Below, piece by piece: positions 34,802 to 42,681 of a stretch of DNA of 64,000 nucleotides. The stretch spans positions 1 to 64,000 of the forward strand of contig JABCZG010000003.1 of NCBI GenBank assembly GCA_013289835.1, given 5' to 3'. Below the pieces are notes generated by a model that did no database searches, had not been told where the DNA came from, and worked only from the letters and a program-made list of their open reading frames with translations. The stretch's first letter is position 1. Each line of letters opens with the position of its first letter. The position numbers and the translations under genes are program-made. The DNA is from Acidobacteriota bacterium (lineage in GTDB: Bacteria > Acidobacteriota > Terriglobia > Acidiferrales > UBA7541).

Positions 34802-34833
34802 GTTATTTCAATTCGCTCCCGACCGTTCGATTG

Positions 34834-35580
34834 CTAGCGGCGGCGCGCTTTGCCGAGCAGGCGCAGGATTTCAAGATAAAGCCAGATGAGCGTGACCATC
34901 AAACCGAACGCGCCATACCACTCCATGTATTTTGGCGCGCCATTTTGAACGCCCGTTTCGATCATGTCGAAATCCAGCACCAAGTTCAGCGCGGCGATGA
35001 TCACCACAAACAAGCTGAACGCAATGCCCCAAGGTCCGCTGCCGTTGATTGCCGGAACCTGGATGTGAAAAAAGACTCCCAGAACCATCTCGATCAGGTA
35101 AAAAATGGCGATCCCGCCGGTGGCCGCAATGACGCCGATCTTGAAACCTTGCGTGGCGCGAATCATTCCGCTCTTGTAAGCCAGAAGCATGACGAACAGC
35201 GTTCCGAATGTGAGCCCAATCGCCTGAATGGCAACGCCAGGATAAGTTTTTTCAAAGAGGGCAGAGATGCCGCCAAGAACAAGGCCTTCGAGCAGCGCGT
35301 AAATGGGCGCGGTCAGCGGCGACCATTGCTTCTTGAAAATAGTGACCAGCGCAACGACGAATCCGCCAATCGCGCCCCCAATCATCCACGGGATCGCGGC
35401 CCCCGGCGTGTCCGAGTGGGCCATGCCCCAGGTCCACGCGGCAGTGGCCACCACACAAAGCAGCAGCAAGCCCGTCTTGTTGACGGTGCCTTGCAGCGTC
35501 ATCACTTCGCCGGTAGCGACTTGCCCTTGGAACGCTTTTTCGTTCAGCGCCGGATTGGAAGTTCTCATCGGGTTTGCCAT
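34834..35580 (-). CDS. Bax inhibitor-1/YccA-like integral membrane protein
   Basis: A 248-residue polytopic membrane protein with about seven hydrophobic segments from residue 35 onward. It belongs to the Bax-inhibitor-like family: MRTSNPALNEKAFQG at the N-terminus is typical of the bacterial subgroup, as are YALLEGLVLGGISALFE, YPGVAIQAIGLTFGTLF and FDMIETGVQNGAPKYMEWY near the end. Family members are linked to ion (Ca2+/H+) leak and membrane-protein quality control; the function of this subgroup is not established. It converges on the TonB receptor with a 32-nt gap. Confidence 0.88.
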   Translation of the reverse strand: MANPMRTSNPALNEKAFQGQVATGEVMTLQGTVNKTGLLLLCVVATAAWTWGMAHSDTPGAAIPWMIGGAIGGFVVALVTIFKKQWSPLTAPIYALLEGLVLGGISALFEKTYPGVAIQAIGLTFGTLFVMLLAYKSGMIRATQGFKIGVIAATGGIAIFYLIEMVLGVFFHIQVPAINGSGPWGIAFSLFVVIIAALNLVLDFDMIETGVQNGAPKYMEWYGAFGLMVTLIWLYLEILRLLGKARRR

Positions 35581-35691
35581 TCTCGAAATTCTCCTTGTCG
35601 AGGAGCACCTGAGTTCTGACTATCTTGCGCGGCTCGATTCTACTCTCCGCTTTCTGTCTTATCCAACCCGTTTCACGATTGTGGAAATCGC

Positions 35692-36204
35692 TCAAGAGGG
35701 TTTTGGTTCGCCGGCGATCTGGCGCTGGACTTGCTCGCGGAATTCCAGGGGCCGGGCAATCTGCGGAAAAACTTCCGGCGTTCCGCCGGTGCCCCTGACG
35801 ATGACGGTCCCATAGCCTAGAACTCTTCCCAGCGCCGGCTCTTCGACGGCGATGCTTTCGATTCTCGATAAGAGCAGCTCGATGGTGCGGCGATCAGCGA
35901 GGCCGGTCTTCACGATGACTCTTTTATTCGTGACCACCATCTCCGTGGCGTTGCGCCTCAGCAACCCGATGGTGAAAACAATTGCTCCGGCGCCAAAACA
36001 AACAAGCGCGCCGAAATAAAGGGCACCGCGCGGAGGCGCAACGTCAACTCCTTTCCAACTTGAAAGCGCCCCAAGGAGAAAGGTTAAAGCGAAGAATTCA
36101 AGCACCGCCGTCGCCAAAAGATGCCCGAGTATGACGATCCAGTGCAGCCGGGTCTCATACTCCACGGTTTCGCCTGCGATGAGATGCTTTTCGGCGTAAC
36201 TCAG
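35692..36204 (-). CDS. Membrane protein with bacterial PH (bPH_2) domain
   Basis: About 170 residues. It begins with YAEKHLIAGETVEYETRLHW, then two transmembrane segments (IVILGHLLATAVLEFFALTF and YFGALVCFGAGAIVFTIGLL), then a YdbS/bPH_2-type domain with MVVTNKRVIVKTGLADRRTI and LLSRIESIAVEEPALGRVLG. The open frame extends to a TTG at 36279, but homology-like sequence begins at SYAEKHL. There a CTG codon (36204-36202) has a perfect GAGGAG 5 nt upstream, so I place the start at CTG. Function of such proteins is unknown; envelope stability or export is suspected. Confidence 0.75.
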   Translation of the reverse strand: MSYAEKHLIAGETVEYETRLHWIVILGHLLATAVLEFFALTFLLGALSSWKGVDVAPPRGALYFGALVCFGAGAIVFTIGLLRRNATEMVVTNKRVIVKTGLADRRTIELLLSRIESIAVEEPALGRVLGYGTVIVRGTGGTPEVFPQIARPLEFREQVQRQIAGEPKPS

Positions 36205-36317
36205 AACGACTCCTCGAATAAAGCGTAAATAGAGTTTCTGCCGGGGAACCGATAATAGCAGGAGGTCCGGGCTGGTCAACTGGCGTCCAGCTTCAGCCAG
36301 AAAAGATTCAAGTAAAT

Positions 36318-36392
36318 TGGTAGCGCTAACGGGAATCGAACCCGTATTTTAGCCTTGAAAGGGCTACGTGCTAACCGTTGCACCATAGCGCC
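36318..36392 (-). tRNA. tRNA-Glu (anticodon UUC)
   Basis: The minus strand folds as a full cloverleaf: acceptor GGCGCTA/TAGCGCT (with a G-U first pair), D stem GTGC/GCAC, anticodon stem TAGCC/GGCTA with loop CTTTCAA giving anticodon TTC, and T arm ACGGG-TTCGATT-CCCGT. The CCA end is encoded. Length is 75 nt. It is a single tRNA between the PH-domain gene and the isc operon, with no integrase nearby. Confidence 0.95.
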
Positions 36393-36487
36393 ACAGTGGA
36401 TGCGGAAACGACGTTATTAGAATACGAGAAAACCAGAGTTGTCACAAGCGGTCGGAACTGAATTGCACGGTGCAAATCTCTTACGCT

Positions 36488-36706
36488 TTAGCCCTGGCGT
36501 TCCTGGAATTCTTCGTGCCAGGCCATCTGGATGGCTTCGAGCTTGGATTCGTTGGAGGCTGCGGAGTCACCGGAAAAACCGGGGAGTTCGGTGATCCATT
36601 TGTGCATGTCGGTGAAACGCACGGTTAGCGGATCGGTGTCCGGGAACTTGTCGGTCAGCGCGATGGCAATGTCTTCGAGATTGTCCCAACCGAATGTCGG
36701 CGGCAT
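36488..36706 (-). CDS. iscX: IscX, small acidic ISC accessory protein
   Basis: A 72-residue acidic protein whose sequence follows the IscX (YfhJ) pattern closely: FGWDNLEDIAIALTDKFPDT (residues 5-24), then DPLTVRFTDMHKWI and SNESKLEAIQMAWHEE at the C-terminus. IscX binds IscS and iron and modulates cluster assembly. It is the last gene of the isc operon, 177 nt after fdx, with repeat-rich DNA between. The ATG at 36706 is preceded by an AGGAG-like motif. Confidence 0.92.
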   Translation of the reverse strand: MPPTFGWDNLEDIAIALTDKFPDTDPLTVRFTDMHKWITELPGFSGDSAASNESKLEAIQMAWHEEFQERQG

Positions 36707-36739
36707 GTCTGGCTCCTGTTAAGAGTTTCAGTGATTCGT

Positions 36740-36877
36740 TTTCAGTTATCAGTAGAAGAAACCTAAGGGATGTCTTCTGCGACCTGCTTTCAGTTATGAG
36801 TAGAAGAAAAACAGAAAGATCTCAAACATGCTCACGAAAAATATCCTTCTTACTGAAAACTGAGAACTGACGACTGA
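36740..36877. repeat. CAGTTNTCAGT-type repeats between fdx and iscX
   Basis: Two direct copies, 36740-36761 and 36788-36809, match at 21 of 22 positions (TTTCAGTTATCAGTAGAAGA versus TTTCAGTTATGAGTAGAAGA, plus final AA), period 48. A related element lies in inverse orientation at 36847-36877. Its reverse complement contains CAGTTCTCAGTTTTCAG, which also occurs exactly at 39274-39290 upstream of hscA. The elements are confined to gaps between isc genes in this window. Confidence 0.7.
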
Positions 36878-36883
36878 ATACAC

Positions 36884-37294
36884 TCAGTGATCCAGTTCCT
36901 TCGCATAGTTTTTGTTCCACTCAGGGATTTCCACGACGATATCGGTCGTGCCATCGGGAACGGTCTGACAGCCGAGGCGCGACTTCGGCGTGATGCCGGG
37001 CGCTTCATCGAGTTCATCGAGTTCGGCGTCGGTGGCTTCGTTGCAGGACTCCAGGCCTTGGCGCACGATGACGTGGCACGTCGAGCAGGCGCAGACGCCG
37101 CCGCACGCGTGATCGAGGCCGGCCTTGATGCCCTCGGAAATATCGAGGATGCTGCCCGGAAGCCCATTGTGGCCGTAGGGAATTTTTTCCGGATCGACTT
37201 CGATGGTTTTGCCGCTGGGAAGAAATGTGACTTTATATTTCTTCGTGGCGGGCTTGTATTTGACTTCTTCGATGTACGGGTTGCTTCCACCCAT
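36884..37294 (-). CDS. fdx: ISC-type [2Fe-2S] ferredoxin
   Basis: A 136-residue adrenodoxin/ISC-type ferredoxin that supplies electrons for cluster assembly on IscU. The cluster ligands are visible in HACGGVCACSTCHV (Cys-x5-Cys-x2-Cys) and a distant Cys in RLGCQTV. EVDPEKIPYGHNGLPGSILD and acidic DAELDELDEA are also typical. ATG 37294 was chosen over the upstream in-frame ATG 37321 because a GGGGGA motif precedes it. It lies between hscA and iscX. It has about 20 residues more than E. coli Fdx, mostly at the N-terminus. Confidence 0.92.
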   Translation of the reverse strand: MGGSNPYIEEVKYKPATKKYKVTFLPSGKTIEVDPEKIPYGHNGLPGSILDISEGIKAGLDHACGGVCACSTCHVIVRQGLESCNEATDAELDELDEAPGITPKSRLGCQTVPDGTTDIVVEIPEWNKNYAKELDH

Positions 37295-37313
37295 TTTATT
37301 TCCCCCAAAAGAG

Positions 37314-37411
37314 GGCGGCATAAAGCCGCCGCTACAATCCGCCGGGCTACAACCTCTTGCGACGGACCACGATCAGATTCCGCAACAGTTGGCACAGGCT
37401 AAAGCCTGTGC
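37314..37411. repeat. Two REP-like hairpins between hscA and fdx
   Basis: First hairpin GGCGGC-ATAAA-GCCGCC at 37314-37330; second GCACAGGCT-AA-AGCCTGTGC at 37392-37411, a perfect 9-bp stem. The second is a clear relative of the hairpin at 40136-40158. Neither has a T-tract, so they look like REP-type extragenic palindromes or mRNA stabilisers rather than terminators. Confidence 0.7.
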
Positions 37412-37422
37412 TACTAAGACCT

Positions 37423-39264
37423 TCAGACCTCGGCTAGCTTGCGGCCTTCGAGCGCCGTTGAAATCGCTGAGTCCATCAGCAATTCGGCAAGATGTTCCGT
37501 GGCGTGATTCAGTTCATCAATGCGCTTGCGAATGAGCTTGTAGTCGCTGCCGGCGGCTGCGTCTTTCAGTGCGGCAACGCTGTCCGCGATTTTCGCGCCT
37601 TCTTCGGCGGACAAGGCGGCGACTTGCGGATTTGCCAGCGCCTTCGCCGTCGCGGTCAGGATGGATTGGGATTCCGTGCGCGCTTCGATCAGCTGGCGTT
37701 CGGCGAAATCCTGTTCCGCGTATTCGATGGACTCTTCCAGCATGCGCTCGATTTCTGAATCATTGATGCCGTAACTTGGCTGGACTTCGATGGAATGTCC
37801 TTCACCGGTGCGCATGTCCTTCGCGGCAACTTGCAGAATACCGTTGGCATCGATGAGGAATTTGACTTCGATACGCGGCAGACCGGCGGACGCGGGCGGC
37901 ACACGCAGCGTGAATCGCGCGAGCGAACGACAATCCTTGGCGAGTTCGCGCTCGCCTTGCAGTACGTGAATGTCGATGCCCGTCTGATTGTCCACGCCGG
38001 TGGTGTAAAGCTCCTGCGCGCTGGCGGGAATCGTGGAGTTGCGCGGAATGATTTTGGCGACGGCGCCGCCGTAGGTTTCAATGCCAAGCGAGAGCGGCGT
38101 GACGTCCAGCAGCAGCATGTTCTTCACGCCGCGATCCAAAATATTGGCCTGCACGGCGGCGCCGAGCGCCACGACTTCGTCGGGATTCAACTCGGTGTGC
38201 GGCCTGCGGTCGAACAATTCCTGCACCGTGCGGCGAATCATTGGCGTGCGCGTGGTGCCGCCGACAAGCACGACTTCGTCAATCTCCTTGGGATCGAGCT
38301 GCGCATCGGCAAGGGCTTGCTTCACGGGGCCCATGGTGCGAGCCACGATCGGGCGGATGAGCGCCTCCAACTCGCCGCGCGTGAATTCGTGCGTGAACAC
38401 CGAACCGTTTGGAAGTTTGAAACGCAGCGTCGCGCGTTCGCTATTGGAAAGCTGGTGTTTCACGTCAATCAGCGCCTTGCGGAGTTCCTGCGCGAGTTCG
38501 CCGTGCGGAGAGAAGTCAATCTCCGCGTGTTGCAAGATGAGTTCGTGAACAAAAGCCTGCAATAAATTGTCGATGTCGTCGCCGCCGAGATGCGTGTCGC
38601 CGTTGGTGGAAAGAACCTGATAAATGTCGCCGTCGCTCGTGGAGATGAGCTTGAGCACAGAGATATCAAACGTGCCGCCGCCGAGATCATAGACCGCAAC
38701 TTTGCCGCGCTGCTTTTCGTGAAGACCGTACGCGAGCGCGGCCGCGGTCGGTTCGTTGACAAGGCGGAGAACTTCAAGGCCGGCAATTTTGCCGGCGTCT
38801 TTGGTGGCCTGGCGCTGGGCGTCGTTGAAGTACGCCGGCACAGTGATGACGGCGCGGTCGACGGCTTCGCCGAAATACGCTTCGGCCCAGTTTTTCAATT
38901 CGCGGAGGATGAACGCGGAGATTTCGGGCGGCGTGAAGACTTTGTCGCCCAACATCACGCGAATCACGTTCTTACTCGCCGGATCGATGCGGAATGGGAA
39001 GAGCTTCAACTCGCTCTGAACGTCCGCAGGGCCGCGTCCCATCAGGCGCTTCACGGAGTAGATCGTACGCTCGGGCTGCGTGAGCAAGCGGCGGCGCGCC
39101 GCTTCTCCAACAATAATGCTGCCGTCTGGATCGAGACTCACGACCGAGGGGCAAAGCGTGTCGCCGTACGGGCCCGGGATACACTTCGGCTGGCCCGATT
39201 GGCTGTCCGTGTAAGCCACTAGGCTATTCGTGGTTCCTAGATCGATTCCGACGATTCTGCCCAT
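37423..39264 (-). CDS. hscA: Fe-S assembly Hsp70 chaperone HscA
   Basis: Specialised Hsp70 that, with HscB, releases clusters from IscU. The 613-residue protein has the ATPase domain (about 1-370) with [55 protein letters not shown] and [15 protein letters not shown]. The substrate-binding domain starts near [16 protein letters not shown], with [11 protein letters not shown]. Length and operon position between hscB and fdx separate it from DnaK. The C-terminus lacks the DnaK EEVD-like tail. A run of CAGT repeats occupies the 71-nt gap to hscB. Confidence 0.94.
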   Translation of the reverse strand: MGRIVGIDLGTTNSLVAYTDSQSGQPKCIPGPYGDTLCPSVVSLDPDGSIIVGEAARRRLLTQPERTIYSVKRLMGRGPADVQSELKLFPFRIDPASKNVIRVMLGDKVFTPPEISAFILRELKNWAEAYFGEAVDRAVITVPAYFNDAQRQATKDAGKIAGLEVLRLVNEPTAAALAYGLHEKQRGKVAVYDLGGGTFDISVLKLISTSDGDIYQVLSTNGDTHLGGDDIDNLLQAFVHELILQHAEIDFSPHGELAQELRKALIDVKHQLSNSERATLRFKLPNGSVFTHEFTRGELEALIRPIVARTMGPVKQALADAQLDPKEIDEVVLVGGTTRTPMIRRTVQELFDRRPHTELNPDEVVALGAAVQANILDRGVKNMLLLDVTPLSLGIETYGGAVAKIIPRNSTIPASAQELYTTGVDNQTGIDIHVLQGERELAKDCRSLARFTLRVPPASAGLPRIEVKFLIDANGILQVAAKDMRTGEGHSIEVQPSYGINDSEIERMLEESIEYAEQDFAERQLIEARTESQSILTATAKALANPQVAALSAEEGAKIADSVAALKDAAAGSDYKLIRKRIDELNHATEHLAELLMDSAISTALEGRKLAEV

Positions 39265-39290
39265 TTCAGTGATCAGTTCTCAGTTTTCAG
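39265..39290. repeat. CAGT-type repeat upstream of hscA
   Basis: Contains CAGTTCTCAGTTTTCAG (39274-39290), identical to the reverse complement of a segment in 36847-36877. It lies directly before the hscA start codon, with a similar CAGTTGTCAGT unit continuing to 39298. Same family as the repeats between fdx and iscX. Confidence 0.6.
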
Positions 39291-39335
39291 TTGTCAGTAA
39301 GAAAAAACAAAAGTCTAAAGATCTAAAGTTCGCTT

Positions 39336-40016
39336 CTACAGCAACTCTTTTTGAACGTTGGTGACCAAGTTCCTAATATAGGAGCGGCGATTCAACAACT
39401 CATTGAGCCGCGCCTTGATCTTGTTCTGTGTAGCGGCATCTCCGTCGAGTGTGGCGTCCCACTCACGCGCGGTGGCCTGAAGCTGTGCGTCCACTTCGCC
39501 GAGCTTTTCTTGAAAATTCTCTTCGGCGGATTCAAGGCGCGTTTTCAACGCGGCGAGATCGCCTCCTGAGGCTCTTGCCTCGCGCAACTCGTCGAGCGAT
39601 TCGTTCAGCTCAAATACTTCTTCGAGCAACTCCGGCGGCGCTTGCTGCCTATGCTCGCCTTCTTTGCGGGCGCCTTCGATGCCGAGCAAATATTCGACGC
39701 GTGCGACGGGGTCTCGAAGGGTGCGATACGCATCGTTCAATTCCGAGCTGCGCTTCAGGGAGAGCTCGCGCTCCCGTTCGCTGGCGTTGACGAAATTATC
39801 GGGATGCAGCTTCCAGCTGAGTTGCAAGAATTTCTGCTCCAGCCCGTCCATTTCGATCCAGAGCTTGCGCGGCATTTCAAACAGCGCGAAATAGTCGACC
39901 GCCTGCGGCAGCTGCAAGAGCTTGCCGCAGCTCGAGCAGAAGTGCGTGCCGAGCGTGCGTTCGTGGCAGCTCCAGCAAACGAGGGGCGGATTCGTGGATG
40001 TCGGGGCGGTAGTCAT
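39336..40016 (-). CDS. hscB: HscB co-chaperone with N-terminal CxxC zinc-site domain
   Basis: J-domain protein that delivers IscU to HscA and stimulates its ATPase. The 226-residue protein has a J domain (about residues 40-110) with the HPD motif in WKLHPDNF, and a C-terminal HscB oligomerisation/IscU-binding helix bundle (about 125-226). Ahead of the J domain are two CxxC pairs, VCWSCHERT (residues 13-21) and FCSSCGK (26-32), that look like a structural zinc site. Enteric HscB lacks this; eukaryotic HSC20 has a comparable cysteine-rich N-terminus. A terminator-like hairpin lies 33 nt upstream. Confidence 0.9.
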   Translation of the reverse strand: MTTAPTSTNPPLVCWSCHERTLGTHFCSSCGKLLQLPQAVDYFALFEMPRKLWIEMDGLEQKFLQLSWKLHPDNFVNASERERELSLKRSSELNDAYRTLRDPVARVEYLLGIEGARKEGEHRQQAPPELLEEVFELNESLDELREARASGGDLAALKTRLESAEENFQEKLGEVDAQLQATAREWDATLDGDAATQNKIKARLNELLNRRSYIRNLVTNVQKELL

Positions 40017-40048
40017 ACTTTGTTATTCCAGAAATCCCCAGAGGGCAC

Positions 40049-40085
40049 AAAAAAAGTGGCTGGCGAGTGCGGCTGCCAACCACTT
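40049..40085 (-). terminator. Intrinsic terminator-like hairpin between iscA and hscB
   Basis: On the minus strand an 11-bp stem, AAGTGGTTGGC (40085-40075) pairing with GCCAGCCACTT (40064-40054), with one G-U pair and a 10-nt loop, runs into seven T residues (40055-40049). The form is that of a Rho-independent terminator. It stands inside the isc operon, 33 nt before hscB, so it may attenuate the chaperone genes rather than end the operon. Confidence 0.7.
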
Positions 40086-40135
40086 GTCAGGCTCGCCTGC
40101 GCATTTCCCCCGCCGGAATCGAGTCGAAGGTTAAG

Positions 40136-40158
40136 AGCACAGACTAAAAGTCTGTGCT
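40136..40158. repeat. REP-like hairpin just after iscA
   Basis: AGCACAGACT-AAA-AGTCTGTGCT forms a perfect 10-bp stem (40136-40145 with 40149-40158), 2 nt after the iscA stop. It is a sequence relative of the hairpin at 37392-37411 (both GCACAG...CTGTGC around AAA). No T-tract. Confidence 0.7.
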
Positions 40159-40160
40159 GC

Positions 40161-40535
40161 TTAGGCCGTAAAGGAGCTGCCGCAGCCGCAGTTCCGCGCC
40201 GCGTTGGGATTCTGGAAGACGAATCCTTCGCGCATCAGCGTCTGTTCGTATTCGAGCGTCGTGCCGTTCAGATACAGAAAACTTTTGGGATCGACGAAAA
40301 TGCGCGCGCCGTGTTCCTCGAAAATCTTGTCGCGATCGCGAGCTTGCGTGTCCAGCCTCATGGCGTAGGACAAGCCGGAGCAGCCGCCGCCTTGAACGCC
40401 AACGCGCAGGCCCCCCACTTCGGGCGAAACGCCGTCCTTTTCGAGCAGCGCGCGGATCTTCTGCGCGGCACGCTCGGTCAGGTGGATGGTCGCGACGTCA
40501 GCGACCCCCTCCCCCGTTTTTGTGTAAGTGTTCAT
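40161..40535 (-). CDS. iscA: A-type Fe-S carrier IscA (HesB family)
   Basis: Cluster carrier that accepts Fe-S from IscU and passes it to apoproteins. The 124-residue protein has the three conserved cysteines: Cys52 in GGGCSGLSY, Cys116 and Cys118 in NCGCGSSFTA. VQGGGCSGL and FVDPKSFLYLNGTTLEY are family motifs. ErpA cannot be excluded by sequence alone, but the position in the isc operon favours IscA. Its start codon lies inside a third copy of the repeat that forms the dyad at 40565-40610. Confidence 0.92.
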   Translation of the reverse strand: MNTYTKTGEGVADVATIHLTERAAQKIRALLEKDGVSPEVGGLRVGVQGGGCSGLSYAMRLDTQARDRDKIFEEHGARIFVDPKSFLYLNGTTLEYEQTLMREGFVFQNPNAARNCGCGSSFTA

Positions 40536-40617
40536 TCTAAAGCACTTAAATTTCCATTAAGTTATTTAGAATCAACACTTGCAAGGTACCTCGCACGTAT
40601 TGATTCTAAAGCATTTA
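40531..40617. promoter_or_regulatory. 46-bp dyad and extra half-site between iscU and iscA
   Basis: TTTAGAATCAA (40565-40575) and TTGATTCTAAA (40600-40610) are perfect 11-nt inverted arms centred on GGTACC (40585-40590). The 22 nt around that centre are also symmetric at 18 of 22 positions. A third, direct copy of the outer arm (TTCATTCTAAAGCACTTA, 40531-40548, versus TTGATTCTAAAGCATTTA, 40600-40617; 16 of 18) overlaps the iscA start. It could bind a dimeric regulator or fold in RNA; there is no T-tract. Confidence 0.65.
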
Positions 40618-40703
40618 GCCGCCATGCGCCCGTGCTAAACCCTCCGTGCGCTTCCGCGCCGCCCGCACTTCCCGACAACTGTGGCGAGGGCGCGAGGCAG
40701 AGC

Positions 40704-41120
40704 TTAGTGCGCGGCCTTCTCGGTGACTGGCACTTCCACGCCGTGCTTCTTCTTCCAGTCGCCGATGGCGGCCTTGATGGCGTCCTCGGCGAGCACGGAA
40801 CAGTGAATCTTGACCGGCGGGAGCGAAAGCTCGCGCACGATGTCCGTGTTCTTGATCGAGAGCGCCTCTTCGACCGTCTTGCCCTTCACCCATTCGGTAG
40901 CGAGCGAGGAGCTGGCGATGGCAGAGCCGCAGCCGAAGGTCTTGAACTTGGCTTCTTCGATGATCTGCGTCTCTGGATTAATCTTCATTTGCAGCTTCAT
41001 GACGTCGCCGCACTCCGGAGCGCCGACGAGACCCGTACCGACATTAGGGTCTTCCTTCGGGAGGCTGCCGACGTTGCGGGGATTGTTGTAATGTTCAACC
41101 ACTTTATCGCTGTATGCCAT
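40704..41120 (-). CDS. iscU: Fe-S cluster scaffold IscU
   Basis: Scaffold on which IscS-derived sulfur and iron form [2Fe-2S] and [4Fe-4S] clusters. The 138-residue protein has all ligands: Cys37 and Asp39 in PECGDVMKLQ, Cys64 in FGCGSAIASSS, His106 and Cys107 in KIHCSVLAEDA. LPPVK (residues 100-104) is the HscA recognition motif, matching the hscA gene downstream. Its ATG shares an A with the stop of the preceding unknown gene (TAATG), so the two are translationally coupled. A 168-nt gap with the dyad repeat separates it from iscA. Confidence 0.95.
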   Translation of the reverse strand: MAYSDKVVEHYNNPRNVGSLPKEDPNVGTGLVGAPECGDVMKLQMKINPETQIIEEAKFKTFGCGSAIASSSLATEWVKGKTVEEALSIKNTDIVRELSLPPVKIHCSVLAEDAIKAAIGDWKKKHGVEVPVTEKAAH

Positions 41121-41431
41121 TAGCCATTGCTCCTTGCCAGATTCACGAGATTACCGAAACCCGCGCTCTTGACAGCCTTGTCCGTCAGCGAAACGTTCGG
41201 CACGGAAGCCGAGCGGCCCGCGGTGAGCTGACGGAGAGCGTCTTTGATGAATTCCGCGCCGAGGCCGAGCATCTTCAAGAATGCGCGGACCTGTTGCAGC
41301 TCATGGAAAGAGCGCTCGCCGGCGACAGCGGCCTCTTCTCCTTCTCCGCCGTAGGGCACAAACGTGACGCGGAAAGCCGCGCCGGTGCCGCCGATGGAGC
41401 GATGAATGCGAATTGTACCTTCGTTTGCCAT
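41120..41431 (-). CDS. Unknown 103-residue protein embedded in the isc operon
   Basis: A small protein between iscS (16-nt gap) and iscU (TAATG overlap), positions that strongly imply a role with these partners. It starts MANEGTIRIHRSIGGTGAAF, has a beta-like RVTFVPYGGEGEEAAV, then a helical segment FHELQQVRAFLKMLGLGAEF and a C-terminal LTAGRSASVPNVSLTDKAV. No Cys and no metal-binding pattern, so it is unlikely to carry a cluster. I do not recognise the family. A structural modulator of IscS-IscU, or of sulfur transfer, is an inference from context. Confidence 0.8.
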   Translation of the reverse strand: MANEGTIRIHRSIGGTGAAFRVTFVPYGGEGEEAAVAGERSFHELQQVRAFLKMLGLGAEFIKDALRQLTAGRSASVPNVSLTDKAVKSAGFGNLVNLARSNG

Positions 41432-41447
41432 GTTGTCTCTTTCGTTT

Positions 41448-42668
41448 TTAGGCGGTCTGCCATTTCATTTTAGAAATATCGATTCCCTCTTTGGCCATTT
41501 CGTAGAGCGGGGACAGCTCACGAAGCTTGGTAACGACCTGCACCATCTTATCGATGACGTAGTCGACTTCCTCTTGGGTGTTGAAGCGCCCGAGGCCAAA
41601 TCGAATCGAGGTGTGAGCGAGGTCTTCGCCCACGCCTAAAGCTTTGAGTACGTAGCTGGGTTCCAGGGTTGCCGAAGTACAGGCCGAACCGCTGGAAACC
41701 GCGATATCGTTGATGCCCATGAGCAGCGATTCGCCTTCGACATAAGCAAAGCTCATGTTCAGGTTGTTCGGCAGACGATGCTCCATCGAACCGTTGATGA
41801 AGACCTCGTCCAGCTTGGCTTCCAGGCCCTTGCGAAGCCGCTCGCGGAGCGCCAGGAGGCGCGCACCTTCTTCAGGCATTTCTTTTTGAGCGATTTCGCA
41901 AGCCTTGCCGAGACCCACGATGCCGGTCACGTTCAACGTGCCGGAGCGCATCCCGCGCTCATGACCGCCGCCGTCAATGATGGCGGAAAGCTGCACGCGC
42001 GGATTGCGGCGGCGCACATAAAGAGCGCCAACGCCCTTGGGTCCATAAATCTTGTGGCCGCTGATGGCCAGAAGGTCGATGTTGTCTTTCTGGACGTCCA
42101 CCGGAATCTTGCCGACCGCCTGCACACCGTCCACGGCGAAGAAAATCCCATGTTCCTTGGCAATCTTGCCGATTTCGGCGATCGGGTTGATCACGCCAAT
42201 TTCGTTGTTGGCGTACATGATGGTGATCAAAATCGTCTTCGGCGTAATCGCGGCTTTCAAATCGTCCAGGCTGACGCGGCCGTCGCGCTGCACCGGCAAA
42301 TAGGTCACTTCGAAACCGTGCTTCTCGAGGTTCTTACAGGTATCGAGCACGGCTTTGTGCTCGATGGCCTGGGTGATAATGTGGTTGCCCTTTTCGCGGA
42401 ACATTTCCGCGACACCCTTGATCATCAGGTTGTCGGATTCCGTGGCGCCGCTGGTGAAGATAATCTCCTTCGGCGTGGCGTTAATCAGCGATGCAATCTG
42501 CTGGCGCGCGGATTCGACGGCTTCTTCGCCGGCCCAGCCAAACGAATGGTTGCGGCTGGCGGCGTTGCCGAACTTCTCCGTGAAATACGGCAGCATCGTC
42601 TCAACAACGCGCGGATCCACCGGCGTGGTGGCGTGATTGTCCATGTAAATCGGCAGCTTGACAGCCAT
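41448..42668 (-). CDS. iscS: Cysteine desulfurase IscS
   Basis: PLP enzyme that converts cysteine to alanine and a persulfide for cluster assembly. The 406-residue protein has [14 protein letters not shown] at the N-terminus, the PLP lysine in [11 protein letters not shown] (about residue 206), [10 protein letters not shown], and the catalytic persulfide Cys in SSGSACTSA (about residue 329) on a long loop, as in group-I IscS/NifS. The C-terminus SKMKWQTA resembles the IscU-binding tail of IscS. Second gene of the operon, 13 nt after iscR. Confidence 0.95.
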   Translation of the reverse strand: MAVKLPIYMDNHATTPVDPRVVETMLPYFTEKFGNAASRNHSFGWAGEEAVESARQQIASLINATPKEIIFTSGATESDNLMIKGVAEMFREKGNHIITQAIEHKAVLDTCKNLEKHGFEVTYLPVQRDGRVSLDDLKAAITPKTILITIMYANNEIGVINPIAEIGKIAKEHGIFFAVDGVQAVGKIPVDVQKDNIDLLAISGHKIYGPKGVGALYVRRRNPRVQLSAIIDGGGHERGMRSGTLNVTGIVGLGKACEIAQKEMPEEGARLLALRERLRKGLEAKLDEVFINGSMEHRLPNNLNMSFAYVEGESLLMGINDIAVSSGSACTSATLEPSYVLKALGVGEDLAHTSIRFGLGRFNTQEEVDYVIDKMVQVVTKLRELSPLYEMAKEGIDISKMKWQTA

Positions 42669-42681
42669 GTTCCCTCTTCTC

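Noticed and set aside
40615..40893. Minus-strand frame overlapping the end of iscU
   Set aside because: Arg/Gly-rich shadow of iscU in another frame; the gap itself is better explained as regulatory DNA.
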